From NCBI RefSeq assembly GCF_024623325.1, contig NZ_JANJZD010000025.1, positions 1-64,000 of the forward strand: a stretch of 64,000 nucleotides of DNA. The letters run 5' to 3'. This document shows, piece after piece, positions 14,051 through 23,667 of this stretch; the stretch's first letter is position 1; every line of letters starts with the position of its first letter. The position numbers and the translations under genes were made by a program. Below the pieces are notes generated by a model. The model saw only the letters and a list, made by a program, of their open reading frames with translations. It searched no databases and was not told the origin of the DNA. The DNA is from Acetatifactor muris. Lineage in GTDB: Bacteria > Bacillota > Clostridia > Lachnospirales > Lachnospiraceae.

Positions 14051-14812
14051 TTATATATTGCTGATAATCTCTTCAGCTAATTGCATATAAGCTTCCGCAC
14101 CTGCTGATTTTGCATCATATAAGTTTATAGGCATACCATGACTTGGTGCTTCTGCCAATCTGATATTTCTAGGTATCAGTGTATTATAAATTTTCTGACT
14201 CAGATTCTGCTTTACATTTTCCACTACCTGCATAGAAAGATTTGTACGGGAATCATACATTGTAAATACAGCGCCTTCCATATCTAAATCAGGATTTAAT
14301 CTTTCCTTTACCAGATTAATTGTATGAATTAACTGACTTAGTCCTTCCAAAGCATAATATTCACATTGAATAGGTACCAATACGCTGTCTGCTGTAGTCA
14401 TAGCATTAATCGTAAGCATATTCAAAGAAGGTGGACAGTCAATGATAATAAAGTCATACTCTTCTTTTATGTAGTCTACTTCTTTTTTTAATATGTATTC
14501 TTTTCTGTCTATTCCGATTAATTCTATTTCTGCCGCTGCCAGATTTACATTAGAGGGCACAATAGAAATATTGGAAATAACATTTTTTATAATACAGTCA
14601 CTGATAGAACATTCCCCGAGAATTAAATCATATATTGTGTTTTCCAGATTATTTTTATCTATGCCAAAACCACTGGTAGTATTACCCTGAGGGTCAGTAT
14701 CGATTACCAGGACTTTCTTGCCTTTTTCTGCCAGACAGGCGGATAAATTAATGGATGTGGTAGTTTTACCTACTCCACCTTTCTGGTTTGCAATCGCTAT
14801 GGTCTTTGCCAT
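14051..14812 (-). CDS. parA: Chromosome-partitioning ATPase ParA (Soj)
   Basis: A deviant-Walker ATPase of 253 residues that binds DNA as an ATP dimer and works with ParB in origin segregation and control of DnaA. Walker A' is KGGVGKTTTSIN at residues 9-20. The Asp-rich EYDFIIIDCPPSL is Walker B, and the C-terminal LIPRNIRLAEAPSHGMPINLYDAKSAGAEAY is standard. AAGGAG lies before the ATG. It is first in the parA-MTase-parB-DUF4446-serS run. A TATAAT box on the minus strand at 14887-14892 may be part of its promoter. Confidence 0.96.
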   Translation of the reverse strand: MAKTIAIANQKGGVGKTTTSINLSACLAEKGKKVLVIDTDPQGNTTSGFGIDKNNLENTIYDLILGECSISDCIIKNVISNISIVPSNVNLAAAEIELIGIDRKEYILKKEVDYIKEEYDFIIIDCPPSLNMLTINAMTTADSVLVPIQCEYYALEGLSQLIHTINLVKERLNPDLDMEGAVFTMYDSRTNLSMQVVENVKQNLSQKIYNTLIPRNIRLAEAPSHGMPINLYDAKSAGAEAYMQLAEEIISNI

Positions 14813-15079
14813 TGTATACTCCTTTCATATATGATACATCATTTATTTTACTTTTACATTTTGGTCTCAGGTAAGTCATGTTTTTTATTATAGCACTTAT
14901 TGTTAAAGATAGCTATATAAAAGTTAAATTTTGTTCCAGTTAAAATAGCAAAAGTTAGTTAATGTGGAAGTAACTGAGTTTTAATTTGTTTGAAATTATT
15001 ATAGAAAGCATTAATTTTCTGACGTTTCACAGTAATATTTATATGTTTCACGTATATCTGCACAATATATTGGGTCATA

Positions 15080-15095
15080 TGTTTCACGTGAAACA
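15080..15095. promoter_or_regulatory. parS site 1
   Basis: TGTTTCACGTGAAACA, a perfect 16-bp ParB-binding palindrome, 268 bp upstream of parA. Confidence 0.95.
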
Positions 15096-15119
15096 TTATC
15101 TTGTGTTCAAAATAACAAC

Positions 15120-15153
15120 GGCACAGAATGTTTCACGTGAAACATTCTGTGCC
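15120..15153. promoter_or_regulatory. parS site 2 inside a 34-bp perfect palindrome
   Basis: The 16-bp parS core (15129-15144) lies at the centre of a perfect palindrome reaching to GGCACAGAA...TTCTGTGCC on each side. Degenerate parS-like half-sites (TGTTTCACG at about 15044-15052 and GTTTCACAG at about 15024-15032) lie just to the left. Clustered parS sites near oriC are normal; the extended symmetry of this one is not required for ParB. Confidence 0.93.
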
Positions 15154-15468
15154 ACATAAATAAACTTATCACTGGATTTTTTAAATTTAACTACCTTTTC
15201 GGAAAATCACCCCCTGCAATTTTGACTTTCATAATATCAGTAACTTTTCAGAAATCATTTTTATCTTTAATTCACGTTTTATTAAAAACCCAGCATTTTC
15301 ATCCATTATCATTCTCTGATACTGATACATATCATTCTGAATATCAATGTCAAGATTCATCCATGAAATACAAATATCCTTTTTCCACTCCTTTATGATT
15401 AAATTACTCCATTATCATCATACCAAAAAATACTTGATTGGTATGAAAACGTCTCTGTAAGTTCTTTC

Positions 15469-16467
15469 TCACTTTGACTTCAATATAAATCTCTGTGTCG
15501 GATAATTCAAAGAGACAGTCAACTCTCCAGGAACAAATCCCATATAAATATAAAATGCCCGGGAAGCAATTCCTTTTTCATCTCCTTCCCGAAAAGTTTC
15601 CACTGAGATATCTCTGTTAGAATCCAGCTTTGTCAGCATCAGCTCAATCATACGGGAAGCTATATTCTTTCTTCTGTATTCCGGATGAACTGCAAGACAA
15701 CCAATCATATTATGTTTTACAGAAAACAACAATATGCCTGTCACCATATTTCCATCCAAAGTACAGATAGCTCTCTCCTCTTTTATATTCTTTATCAAAG
15801 TTTGATAATATTCTTCTATTCCTTCATTTGTCTCAAGGCCAGGAAAATTATCTCTTACAATTTCAACCAAACTCATCCAGGACTCCACATTTTCAAAGGA
15901 AGCAAAACCAACTGTTAATCCTCCTTCTCTGTTACCATGTGCATCAAATTCATGTATATCGCCTAAATCAAATAATTTATCCAGAAACCAATAAGGAACC
16001 ATAATCCCGGCATTCTGCATACGCAAAGCTTCTTCTCGTCCTACCCACTTCACCTGCTTTACCTCTGCATTCTGTAAATGCAGATTTCCGATATCAATAT
16101 CCTTCTTAACAATATAATAATCATCAAATCCATCCGAAAAATTCATGGTAAAACTAGGACGTTTCTCTGATAAATCCAGCTTCAGCCCAAGCTCCTCCAA
16201 CACTTCTCTCTCTGCCGCCTGTCCACTGTCATCACCGGCCACCGCAGATCCTCCTACCGATACATCCCACATATTGGGCCATCCTTTTTTAAAAGGCTGT
16301 CTTTGTTGAATTAAAAGCTGATTTTTGCTGTTAAAAATACAGACATGTACTACCAGATGATATTCTCCTTTTTCCATCTTATCTCCACGTCTGTGTGTTT
16401 TACCTGTTTTCACTCTGTCCTTTGTATATACATCCCACAATTCTTCTTCCAACTTTACAGGTACCAT
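15469..16467 (-). CDS. NUDIX hydrolase fused to a GNAT acetyltransferase
   Basis: 332 residues with two enzymes in one chain. Residues about 1-165 are a NUDIX domain of the IPP-isomerase-like group: the box GGSAVAGDDSGQAAEREVLEELGL fits Gx5(E)x7REVxEELG, with Asp at the first Glu position. Residues about 185-332 are an N-acetyltransferase: VKHNMIGCLAVHPEYRRKNIASRMIELML is the acetyl-CoA loop (R-R-K-N-I-A), followed by ASRAFYIYMGFVPGE. AGGAGG precedes the ATG. It could clean up a phosphorylated or oxidised nucleotide and acetylate a product, but substrates cannot be told from sequence. Lies alone between parS and the response regulator. Confidence 0.85.
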   Translation of the reverse strand: MVPVKLEEELWDVYTKDRVKTGKTHRRGDKMEKGEYHLVVHVCIFNSKNQLLIQQRQPFKKGWPNMWDVSVGGSAVAGDDSGQAAEREVLEELGLKLDLSEKRPSFTMNFSDGFDDYYIVKKDIDIGNLHLQNAEVKQVKWVGREEALRMQNAGIMVPYWFLDKLFDLGDIHEFDAHGNREGGLTVGFASFENVESWMSLVEIVRDNFPGLETNEGIEEYYQTLIKNIKEERAICTLDGNMVTGILLFSVKHNMIGCLAVHPEYRRKNIASRMIELMLTKLDSNRDISVETFREGDEKGIASRAFYIYMGFVPGELTVSLNYPTQRFILKSK

Positions 16468-16514
16468 AATACCTCCTTCTCTTTAAACAAATTACAGGTT
16501 TCAATAAAACAATT

Positions 16515-17189
16515 CTAAATCAAAATCATACCGTTTTTTATGGCAAAAACTGCTGCCTGTGTCCTGTCATATACATCAATTTTTCTGAAAATATGCGACA
16601 AATGATTTTTAACTGTCCTTTCAGCAATATTCATAGAAGATGCAATTTCCTTATTCAGCATTCCCCTGGCCACATATATCAGAATCTCCTTCTCCCGTTC
16701 TGTCAATAAAGCAAGCTTATTCATTTCGTCATTCTGCGTTAACTCTCTCACACTTTTTGTATTTAATACCTTTGCCAGCTCAGACTGTATATATTTTTCT
16801 CCCTGCAAAACAATATGAATTGCCTTCTTTAATTGTGCAAAATCACAATTTTTCAACAGATATCCATCTGCCCCTGCCTGGAATACCTTTACCAGATAAT
16901 CCTCATCATTTTTATCATTTAAACCAGTCACAATCAAAACCTTTAAGTTCATTCCATTATTTCTTATATCCTGCAGAACTTCAATACCAGTCCTTACCGG
17001 CATAAAGATATCCAGTAACAAAAGATCCGGCATTTGATTCTGCTTCTGATAGTTTAACAACTTTTCAATACATTCTCTTCCGTCTCCCGCCTCATCTGTC
17101 ACAATGAAACCTTTATCTGATTCAAGTAACTGTCTGATTCCCTGTCTCACCAAAGTATGATCATCAGCCAACATTACTCTTATACTCAC
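16515..17189 (-). CDS. NarL/LuxR-type response regulator (DegU-like)
   Basis: 224 residues. Receiver domain: LADDHTLVRQG with the acidic pair, phospho-acceptor Asp in DLLLLDIFMPVRTG (about residue 56), VLIVTG with Thr, and the Lys in YLLKNCDF. LuxR-type HTH: LTEREKEILIYVARGMLNKEIASSMNIAERTVKNHLSHIFRKIDVYDRTQAAV. I take the GTG at 17189 as start because AGAGGTGG sits just before it; an upstream TTG has no such site. It follows the kinase-less DegS-like gene by 39 bp. Its phosphodonor must come from elsewhere if the partner is really without kinase activity. Confidence 0.9.
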   Translation of the reverse strand: MSIRVMLADDHTLVRQGIRQLLESDKGFIVTDEAGDGRECIEKLLNYQKQNQMPDLLLLDIFMPVRTGIEVLQDIRNNGMNLKVLIVTGLNDKNDEDYLVKVFQAGADGYLLKNCDFAQLKKAIHIVLQGEKYIQSELAKVLNTKSVRELTQNDEMNKLALLTEREKEILIYVARGMLNKEIASSMNIAERTVKNHLSHIFRKIDVYDRTQAAVFAIKNGMILI

Positions 17190-17228
17190 ATTCCACCTCT
17201 GCCAAATCAATTTTCAGATAACCTGTAA

Positions 17229-17756
17229 TCATTCCTCCTGCCTCAGACAATCTCTCAGCTTATCTGCAATTTCTCTCAAATATCTCCCAATAATAATAAA
17301 ATCCTGCTTTGCCTGAACCGGATTCCTTTCAATATAACCAAAGCACCCTTCCATCCTCTGAACCAGATTATCAAGACCAGAAAGTGTATCCTTACATATA
17401 CTTTCCATTTGCTCATTTCTCTCAGTATTCTCTGTTTTACTATGCTCTAAAACATTCTCAAGTCTTTCGACATAATCTGTCAGAATATTTTCCCTTGACA
17501 GTAACTTTTTATTTGCTTCCTCGCAGGCAGCCTTTTCCTCAGAAACGTTTTCTATTCTCCTCTTTTCTTCTGTATCGGCCCTTCTCGGCGAGAAGATTCT
17601 AAAATCATCAGATACAGAATCCACATAAGAACTGAGATAAGCCTCTGCCGTTTTCATACATTTTGAATTATGTTCTATCTGAATTTCTATATCTGACTTT
17701 TCCCGACGAAATTCATTCAATATGGAACGCAAAGTATCATAATCTTCGAATCTCAT
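17229..17756 (-). CDS. DegS-like coiled-coil sensor lacking a kinase domain
   Basis: 175 residues, almost wholly helical. Residues 1-110 are a coiled coil like the N-terminus of DegS (long runs of Glu, Lys and Arg with leucine heptads). The last ~55 residues (LSGLDNLVQRMEGCFGYIERNPVQAKQDFIIIGRYLREIADKLRDCL) align with the DegS dimerisation domain, where the second helix reads YI-(D/E)-x-x-P-x-x-A-K. But the phospho-His region (REIHDGPAQ in DegS) reads SICKDTLSG, without His, and the protein stops before any ATPase domain. No downstream kinase half is present before the regulator gene. It may be a regulator of phosphorylation rather than a kinase. Confidence 0.65.
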   Translation of the reverse strand: MRFEDYDTLRSILNEFRREKSDIEIQIEHNSKCMKTAEAYLSSYVDSVSDDFRIFSPRRADTEEKRRIENVSEEKAACEEANKKLLSRENILTDYVERLENVLEHSKTENTERNEQMESICKDTLSGLDNLVQRMEGCFGYIERNPVQAKQDFIIIGRYLREIADKLRDCLRQEE

Positions 17757-17875
17757 AGTATCTCCATTACATCGAAACCAAAATATCTACATAACAATTC
17801 CGACATATATCACAATCACTTATATAGTATGCTTTACTTACCTACACCGTATATAGGAAAATGCGGCTATCTATC

Positions 17876-19243
17876 TTAATCCTCGCCTTCATAAAAGCTG
17901 CAGCCACAACGTCCATTTTCCTTTGTCCTGTAAAGGGCAGAATCTGCATTTTTATAAAGCTCATCCCTGAAACCGGAAGGAGAAAAAGCACCGCCGACAC
18001 TGAGAGATACTTCAGGCAGACCATCCGTTGGATGAAGCAATTCCTCATTGATATCATTTATTTTTTTCATAATTACAGATTTCATATCCGGTAATATATC
18101 TGTCAAAATAACCGCAAATTCATCTCCACCGATTCTGGCCGTATAATCCGAAGTACGAAAACTTTCTTCCAGAATCTTCGCCACCTTTTTTAGAACAAGA
18201 TCTCCCACTTCATGCCCATATCCATCATTGATCAACTTAAATTTATCTACATCAACAATTAGCAAAGCTATGGGAATCTGTTTCAGCTTCAGAAGCTGTC
18301 TGAGATTCTCAAAAGCACCTCTGTTGATAATTCCTGTAAGAGGATCATGCTCTGCACGGTAATTGAGCATTGCTTCATTCGCCGCATTCAACTCATAAAT
18401 ATTATTATAAGTCAGCGCCAGGTATTTAAACTCGTAAGACCCCGATATATCCAGCCTTTCCTTATCTTCTATATTTTCTATATAAATTTTCAGCGGTTTA
18501 ATAATCAATACGATTATCAGGAAAAACATCAGAATATTTTCAACAAACAATATGCTGATCAATACCTGTTGCCTGGTCATGGTCTGTTTCAGATTCTGCA
18601 CACTGTCTTCCTGTTTCTCAATAGTATCATCAATATTCTTATTCAGGAAGAATGAAATATCATTCATTATCACACTTTTTTTATTCTGATATTCCTGGCC
18701 AAAAACCATATTGCGTGCTTTTTCTATCATTTCATCATAACTCAGATTTTTGTCCTCTTCCTTAATTTCCACATTCTTAACCACATCCGGGAAAAGCGAC
18801 ATATCCGATTCCTGTGCCACGGAAATCAATTTCATGGCATAAATTTCTTCTTCCATCAGTTTATTAGAATTATCAAGTGCACTCTGAAGATATTCACCCG
18901 CCTTTTCTCCCAGATGCAGGGCCTTCATTTCTTCCAGAGCAGAATCTCTTCTCTTTACTGTATAAACTTCTCTAAAGTATTCTTCCACATACTTTTTATC
19001 CATTGTCACCGTATAGAGACGCACCTGCTCTGTGAGGTAATCCGAACCTTCCTTTACCAGATCTGCATTTTTCTCACAGGCAATATAATCTTCCATGGCA
19101 GAAGTCATCAGATTATATCGATAAGAAGCGTTAATTGTCGCAAGAATAAGCATTATGTACAAAATAAAAGAAATCAAAATCATACAAATATTCATCGTAC
19201 GTATTTTGATTCCCTTTACAGTTTTTTTACTATTACCATTCAC
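17876..19243 (-). CDS. Membrane diguanylate cyclase (GGDEF)
   Basis: A 455-residue protein that should make cyclic di-GMP. A first membrane helix at about 17-38 (MNICMILISFILYIMLILA), an extracytoplasmic helical sensor region of about 180 residues, a second helix near 225-245 (VLISILFVENILMFFLIIVLII) and a cytoplasmic GGDEF domain (about 290-450). The active site reads ARIGGDEFAVIL. RTSD five residues before it is a product-inhibition I-site, so feedback control is likely. YGHEVGDLVLKKVAKIL is also typical. AGGTGA precedes the ATG. It is a single gene between the DegS-like gene and rsmG. Confidence 0.92.
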   Translation of the reverse strand: MNGNSKKTVKGIKIRTMNICMILISFILYIMLILATINASYRYNLMTSAMEDYIACEKNADLVKEGSDYLTEQVRLYTVTMDKKYVEEYFREVYTVKRRDSALEEMKALHLGEKAGEYLQSALDNSNKLMEEEIYAMKLISVAQESDMSLFPDVVKNVEIKEEDKNLSYDEMIEKARNMVFGQEYQNKKSVIMNDISFFLNKNIDDTIEKQEDSVQNLKQTMTRQQVLISILFVENILMFFLIIVLIIKPLKIYIENIEDKERLDISGSYEFKYLALTYNNIYELNAANEAMLNYRAEHDPLTGIINRGAFENLRQLLKLKQIPIALLIVDVDKFKLINDGYGHEVGDLVLKKVAKILEESFRTSDYTARIGGDEFAVILTDILPDMKSVIMKKINDINEELLHPTDGLPEVSLSVGGAFSPSGFRDELYKNADSALYRTKENGRCGCSFYEGED

Positions 19244-19366
19244 CTGTTTTCACCATCCTTTTAAATCCTATGTTCTATTATACTCTATTTTGGTGAAAAC
19301 TGACAACTTATTTTGTAACAGCTCTGAAAACAGATCAGACAGATCCGTAAACTGTCACACTATATG

Positions 19367-20089
19367 TTACAAAGGTTCCTTTCCCGGCAGTCCCGCTTTT
19401 CTGGGATACCGGACAGGTGTCTTTCTGTCCTTTTGTATTACATACAGAACCCGACCGATATCTGAATCAGGCAGCATAAAATCAACCTTTTTCTCCAATC
19501 TTCCTCCTAACAGCGAAATAGCTTTGCCTGCCTGCTCCATTTCATCTGAAGATTTCTCGGATTTATAAGCAATAAAATATCCGTTCTGTTTTACAAAGGG
19601 AAGACAGTATTCCGAAAGTGTGGAAAGATTTGCTACAGCCCTGGACACGCATAAATCAAAATGCTCTCTCCACTTTCCCTGTCTCGCATAATCTTCTGCT
19701 CTTCCGTGGACCGCTTCCACATTTTTCAGTCTCAATGCGCCAATCACAGCATTCAGGAACTGAATTCTCTTATTCAGAGAATCCAGTAATATCACATGAG
19801 AATCAGGAAATATAATTTTCAAAACCAGTCCCGGAAATCCTGCTCCTGTTCCAACATCAATCACAGAGACAGCTTTGCTGATATCATAAGCCTTTATCAG
19901 AGAAGCACTGTCTATAAAATGCTTCTTCATTACATCTTCAAATTCTGTTATGGCAGTCAGATTCATTTTCTGATTCCATTCCAGCAACATCTCATAATAC
20001 TGCATTAATTGTGACAATTGTCCGTCAGTTAATGTAATGCCCAGGGAATTCATATCCCTTACCAGGTTTTCACTATTATATTGATCCAT
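19367..20089 (-). CDS. rsmG: 16S rRNA (guanine-527-N7)-methyltransferase
   Basis: 240 residues, normal length. SAM-binding motif VIDVGTGAGFPGLVLKIIFPDSHVILLDSL, followed by RIQFLNAVI and DLCVSRAVANLSTLSEYCLPFVK, the family signature. Methylates G527 of 16S rRNA; loss gives low-level streptomycin resistance in many bacteria. GGAG lies before the ATG. The usual mnmE-mnmG-rsmG order is kept, but with a MATE transporter inserted between mnmG and rsmG. Confidence 0.95.
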   Translation of the reverse strand: MDQYNSENLVRDMNSLGITLTDGQLSQLMQYYEMLLEWNQKMNLTAITEFEDVMKKHFIDSASLIKAYDISKAVSVIDVGTGAGFPGLVLKIIFPDSHVILLDSLNKRIQFLNAVIGALRLKNVEAVHGRAEDYARQGKWREHFDLCVSRAVANLSTLSEYCLPFVKQNGYFIAYKSEKSSDEMEQAGKAISLLGGRLEKKVDFMLPDSDIGRVLYVIQKDRKTPVRYPRKAGLPGKEPL

Positions 20090-20309
20090 ACAAAATCTCC
20101 GCTTTATATTCTTTTTATTTTGATTTTCCTAAATTCTGTATTTTCTTCGCCATACTCATATGGATGCTCCTCTCTTTCCTTATCCTGCCGGTAAGCTCAA
20201 CATTTCTGACAGCTATTTTATTCCGCCGCAGCCTGCATGGAATAATTTATGTAACGGCATTATACCAGAAAAAAGAATAAAAGCTCCACCATTTTACACT
20301 GGAAAATTG

Positions 20310-21710
20310 TCAGCCATTGGTTGCATCAGCTATTTTTTTATCTTTTTCCATGTGTTTGAAAAGTCTGATCAACACAATAACTGCTATAAAGGCCAGAAGC
20401 ATCTCTGAAGTTACCTGCGCATAAGGCAATCCATAAAGAGGAAACAGTTTATTCAGAATAAAAAGCGCCGGAATCTCAAATATTACTTTTCTGAGAATGG
20501 CAAAAATCAAAGCCTTCTCTCCCATGCCCGTAGACTGGAACACACCTACCGCCAGAAAGTCCACACACATAAAAGGAAGCTGCAGACACATGGCTCTGAG
20601 AAAATGAGTACCGTAAGAAACAATTACATCATTGTTCATAAACAATCGAATCAGAGAACCTGCAAACACAAAATATCCCACTGAGACCGTAATTACCAGA
20701 CACAGACAAAGTTTCATGGCATAGAAAACTGTATCTTTCATTCTCCGATGATTACCATTTGCATAATTATATCCAATCAAAGGCAAAATACCCTGCGACA
20801 GACCAAAAAACAAGTTCATGGGTACCATATTAATTTTCTGCGCAATTCCCATGGAAGCCACCACATCAGAACCAAAAGAAGCAGAAAAGTTATTCAATAA
20901 AGTCATACTGGTCACATTCAGCAGATTCTGTATGCTGGCCGGTATACCCACAGCACAGATACCCAGAATAATTTTCTTATCAAGAGTAAAATATTTCGGA
21001 GAAATCGATACATATGTATGTTCCCTTCTCACAAACAATAACACGAAAAAATAACAGCAGGCTGCCGTATTTCCAAGAAAAGTTGCCAGACCCGCTCCTT
21101 CCGCACCCATATTCAGTCCCCATGGAAGAATAAACAGCGGGTCCAGAATCATATTCAATACACAGCCGCTGATAGTCCCTATACTGGCATGGAGAGTAGC
21201 GCCCTCCGAGCGAACCATATATGCCATAACCACATTCAAAATCGCGGGCACCGCCCCCCAGCAGACAGTCCACTTCATATAACCTGCAGTTGCGGTAATT
21301 GTATTTTCTTCTGCTCCCAGCAAATGAAGTAAATTTGTCCGAAAAAGAATACTTCCAAGAGAAAACAATGCCGCCGCACAAATTGTACAGTAAAATCCCA
21401 CAGCAGAAGAACGTCTCACTGTCTCCTCGTCATGACGTCCCAGAGCCCGGCTCATCATACTGCTGGTTCCCACTCCAAAGAGGTTATTTACCGCATTAAA
21501 TGCCAGCATCAGCGGTGCCACCAGAGTAACTGCAGCATTCTGTATCGGATCATTCAGCATACCCACAAAATATGTATCAGCCAGATTATAAATAATCATA
21601 ATCAAAGAACTTATAATTGTGGGAATCACCATTTTCCTGACAGCTGCAGGAACAGGCGTCCGCTCAAATAATTCTGTTTTATCCTGATTTTTTATTTTCA
21701 ATTCACTCAT
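20310..21710 (-). CDS. MATE-family multidrug efflux transporter
   Basis: 466 residues with about twelve predicted membrane helices in two repeats. Starts of the MATE signature are visible: NLADTYFVGMLNDPIQNAAVTLVAP (first repeat) and FNAVNNLFGVGTSSMMSRALGRHDEE, with the matching ASMGIAQKINMVPMNLFFGLSQGILPLIGYNYA in the second half. It exports drugs or metabolites by H+ or Na+ antiport. GAGAGGGA precedes the ATG. It interrupts the conserved mnmG-rsmG pair, suggesting later insertion, although base use is like its neighbours. Confidence 0.92.
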   Translation of the reverse strand: MSELKIKNQDKTELFERTPVPAAVRKMVIPTIISSLIMIIYNLADTYFVGMLNDPIQNAAVTLVAPLMLAFNAVNNLFGVGTSSMMSRALGRHDEETVRRSSAVGFYCTICAAALFSLGSILFRTNLLHLLGAEENTITATAGYMKWTVCWGAVPAILNVVMAYMVRSEGATLHASIGTISGCVLNMILDPLFILPWGLNMGAEGAGLATFLGNTAACCYFFVLLFVRREHTYVSISPKYFTLDKKIILGICAVGIPASIQNLLNVTSMTLLNNFSASFGSDVVASMGIAQKINMVPMNLFFGLSQGILPLIGYNYANGNHRRMKDTVFYAMKLCLCLVITVSVGYFVFAGSLIRLFMNNDVIVSYGTHFLRAMCLQLPFMCVDFLAVGVFQSTGMGEKALIFAILRKVIFEIPALFILNKLFPLYGLPYAQVTSEMLLAFIAVIVLIRLFKHMEKDKKIADATNG

Positions 21711-21742
21711 GAAATCCCTCTCATGTGCCTTTGTAATATACT

Positions 21743-23665
21743 TTATCTGCCATATCTTTCCAGATACACAAGCAATACAGAGATATCTGCCGGGGAGACG
21801 CCGGATATTCTGGATGCCTGTCCAATGGATATCGGACGAAAGAGCTTCAGATTCTGTCTGGCTTCTATCCGAAGGGAAGGCACTTCATCATAATCAAGAT
21901 TCCCAGGGATTTTCTTTTTCTCCATCTTCCTGTATTGCTCTACCTGACGTTTCTGCCTGACAATATATCCTTCATATTTGATTTCGATATCTACCTGTTC
22001 GATTACTTCTGCCGGCAGTGCCTTTCTATCCCTGTCGATTTCTCCCAGAATTTCATAGGAAAGTTCCGGACGACACAACAATTCTGCGAGACTGGCTGCT
22101 GTCTTTAAGGAAGAACTGTCATGAGATTCCAGAAAGTGCTGTACTTCCTTATTTGCACCTACAGAAGTATTTTTCAGTCTTTCTATTTCACTCTCTATCA
22201 GCCTTTCTTTTTTCAGCAAATGTTGATATTCTTCCTCGGATATCAATCCTGCTTCATATCCTTTCTTTCTAAGCCGGAGATCAGCATTATCCTGACGCAA
22301 CAATAGCCTGTATTCCGCACGGGATGTCATCATTCTGTAAGGTTCTCTGTTATTTTTCGTCACAAGGTCATCAATCAGCACACCAATGTAACCTTCTGAT
22401 CTGTCAATTGTCAGAGGGCTCTTTCCCAATATTGACATGGCTGCATTTATTCCTGCTACCAGGCCCTGACAGGCTGCCTCTTCATAACCGCTGCTTCCAT
22501 TAAACTGTCCTGCGCTGAAAAGTCCCCTTATTTTCCTGAATTCCAGAGTAGGATAAAGCTGTCCCGCATGAATACAGTCATATTCTATGGCATAAGCATT
22601 GCGCACAATCCTGCAGTTTTCCAGGCCGGGAACCGTTCTGTACATGGCAAGCTGGACATCCTCGGGAAGGGAGGAAGACATTCCCGCCACATACATTTCA
22701 TTGGTATGAAGTCCTTCCGGTTCAATAAAAACCTGATGTCTCTCCTTTTCCGCAAATTTTACCACCTTATCTTCGATGGAAGGACAATATCTGGGACCTG
22801 TCCCTTCAATAATTCCGGCATAAATCGGAGACCTGTCCAGATTTTCCCTGATAATCTCATGCGTCTTCTCATTTGTATAAGTAAGCCAACAGGATACCTG
22901 TTCCTTCTGTACTGTATCCGGATCCGTTGAAAAGGAAAAAGGAACGATACGTTCATCTCCAAACTGCTCTTCCATTCTGGTAAAATCCAGACTTCTTCTG
23001 TCCATTCTTGCAGGAGTTCCTGTCTTAAAACGACGAAGCTCAATCCCCATTTTCTTCAATGATTCTGTCAGATGATTGGCAGCCTGCAGGCCATTTGGTC
23101 CCGTATAGGTGATAGACTCTCCGCACAGACACCTTGCCCCAAGATAAGTTCCCGTACACAGAACCACTGCCTTACATTCATAAACCATTCCGGTAAAAAT
23201 CTTTACACCTTTTATTCTCTTCTGATACCCGTCCGGTTTCTCCTCAGAATCTGCTGTCTCTTCCCACAGCAGTTCACATACTTCTGCCTGCTTGATAACC
23301 AGATGATCCTGATTTTCCAGAACCTTTCTCATTGCTCTGGTATATTCCGCCTTGTCAGCCTGCGCTCTCAGAGAATGAACTGCAGGTCCCTTTGACACAT
23401 TAAGCATTTTCGACTGAATAAAGGTTCTGTCAATATTTTTCCCCATTTCGCCGCCCAATGCATCCAGCTCTCTTACCAGATGTCCTTTGGAGGATCCTCC
23501 CACATTGGGATTACAGGGCATCAGAGCAATACTGTCCACACTGACTGTAAAAATAACTGTTTCCAGACCCAGCCTGGCACAGGCCAGAGCTGCCTCACAG
23601 CCAGCATGTCCTGCTCCGATTACACATACATCCACTTTTTCCACAAATTCATTTGTTTTACTCAT
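21743..23665 (-). CDS. mnmG: tRNA uridine-34 carboxymethylaminomethyl-modification enzyme MnmG
   Basis: A FAD protein of 640 residues that, with MnmE, installs the cmnm5 group on U34 of tRNAs reading split codon boxes. FAD site CVIGAGHAGCEAALACARLG, then NVGGSSKGHLVRELDALGG and AGQFNGSSGYEEAACQGLVAG; the C-terminal helical part (RISGVSPADISVLLVYLERYG) binds MnmE. The start is ATG 23665, two bases after the mnmE stop, so the two are coupled; an upstream TTG inside mnmE is not used. Its substrates in this genome would include Lys(TTT) and Glu(TTC) tRNAs, both of which occur in the odd array at 4.1-4.9 kb. Confidence 0.97.
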   Translation of the reverse strand: MSKTNEFVEKVDVCVIGAGHAGCEAALACARLGLETVIFTVSVDSIALMPCNPNVGGSSKGHLVRELDALGGEMGKNIDRTFIQSKMLNVSKGPAVHSLRAQADKAEYTRAMRKVLENQDHLVIKQAEVCELLWEETADSEEKPDGYQKRIKGVKIFTGMVYECKAVVLCTGTYLGARCLCGESITYTGPNGLQAANHLTESLKKMGIELRRFKTGTPARMDRRSLDFTRMEEQFGDERIVPFSFSTDPDTVQKEQVSCWLTYTNEKTHEIIRENLDRSPIYAGIIEGTGPRYCPSIEDKVVKFAEKERHQVFIEPEGLHTNEMYVAGMSSSLPEDVQLAMYRTVPGLENCRIVRNAYAIEYDCIHAGQLYPTLEFRKIRGLFSAGQFNGSSGYEEAACQGLVAGINAAMSILGKSPLTIDRSEGYIGVLIDDLVTKNNREPYRMMTSRAEYRLLLRQDNADLRLRKKGYEAGLISEEEYQHLLKKERLIESEIERLKNTSVGANKEVQHFLESHDSSSLKTAASLAELLCRPELSYEILGEIDRDRKALPAEVIEQVDIEIKYEGYIVRQKRQVEQYRKMEKKKIPGNLDYDEVPSLRIEARQNLKLFRPISIGQASRISGVSPADISVLLVYLERYGR

Positions 23666-23667
23666 CT

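Larger units (their letters stand above)
14813..15468. other. parS-bearing intergenic region
   Basis: 656 bp without a clear gene. The right-hand part up to about 15153 carries the parS sites. The rest (about 15160-15468) contains a minus-strand open stretch of about 60 codons (roughly 15237-15425, reading ...NLDIDIQNDMYQYQRM...) with no good start and no recognisable family. It may be the decayed end of an old gene. Confidence 0.4.

Noticed and set aside
15237..15425. Possible gene in the parS region
   Set aside because: About 60 codons, no credible start or ribosome site, no family; noted only as a possible relic.
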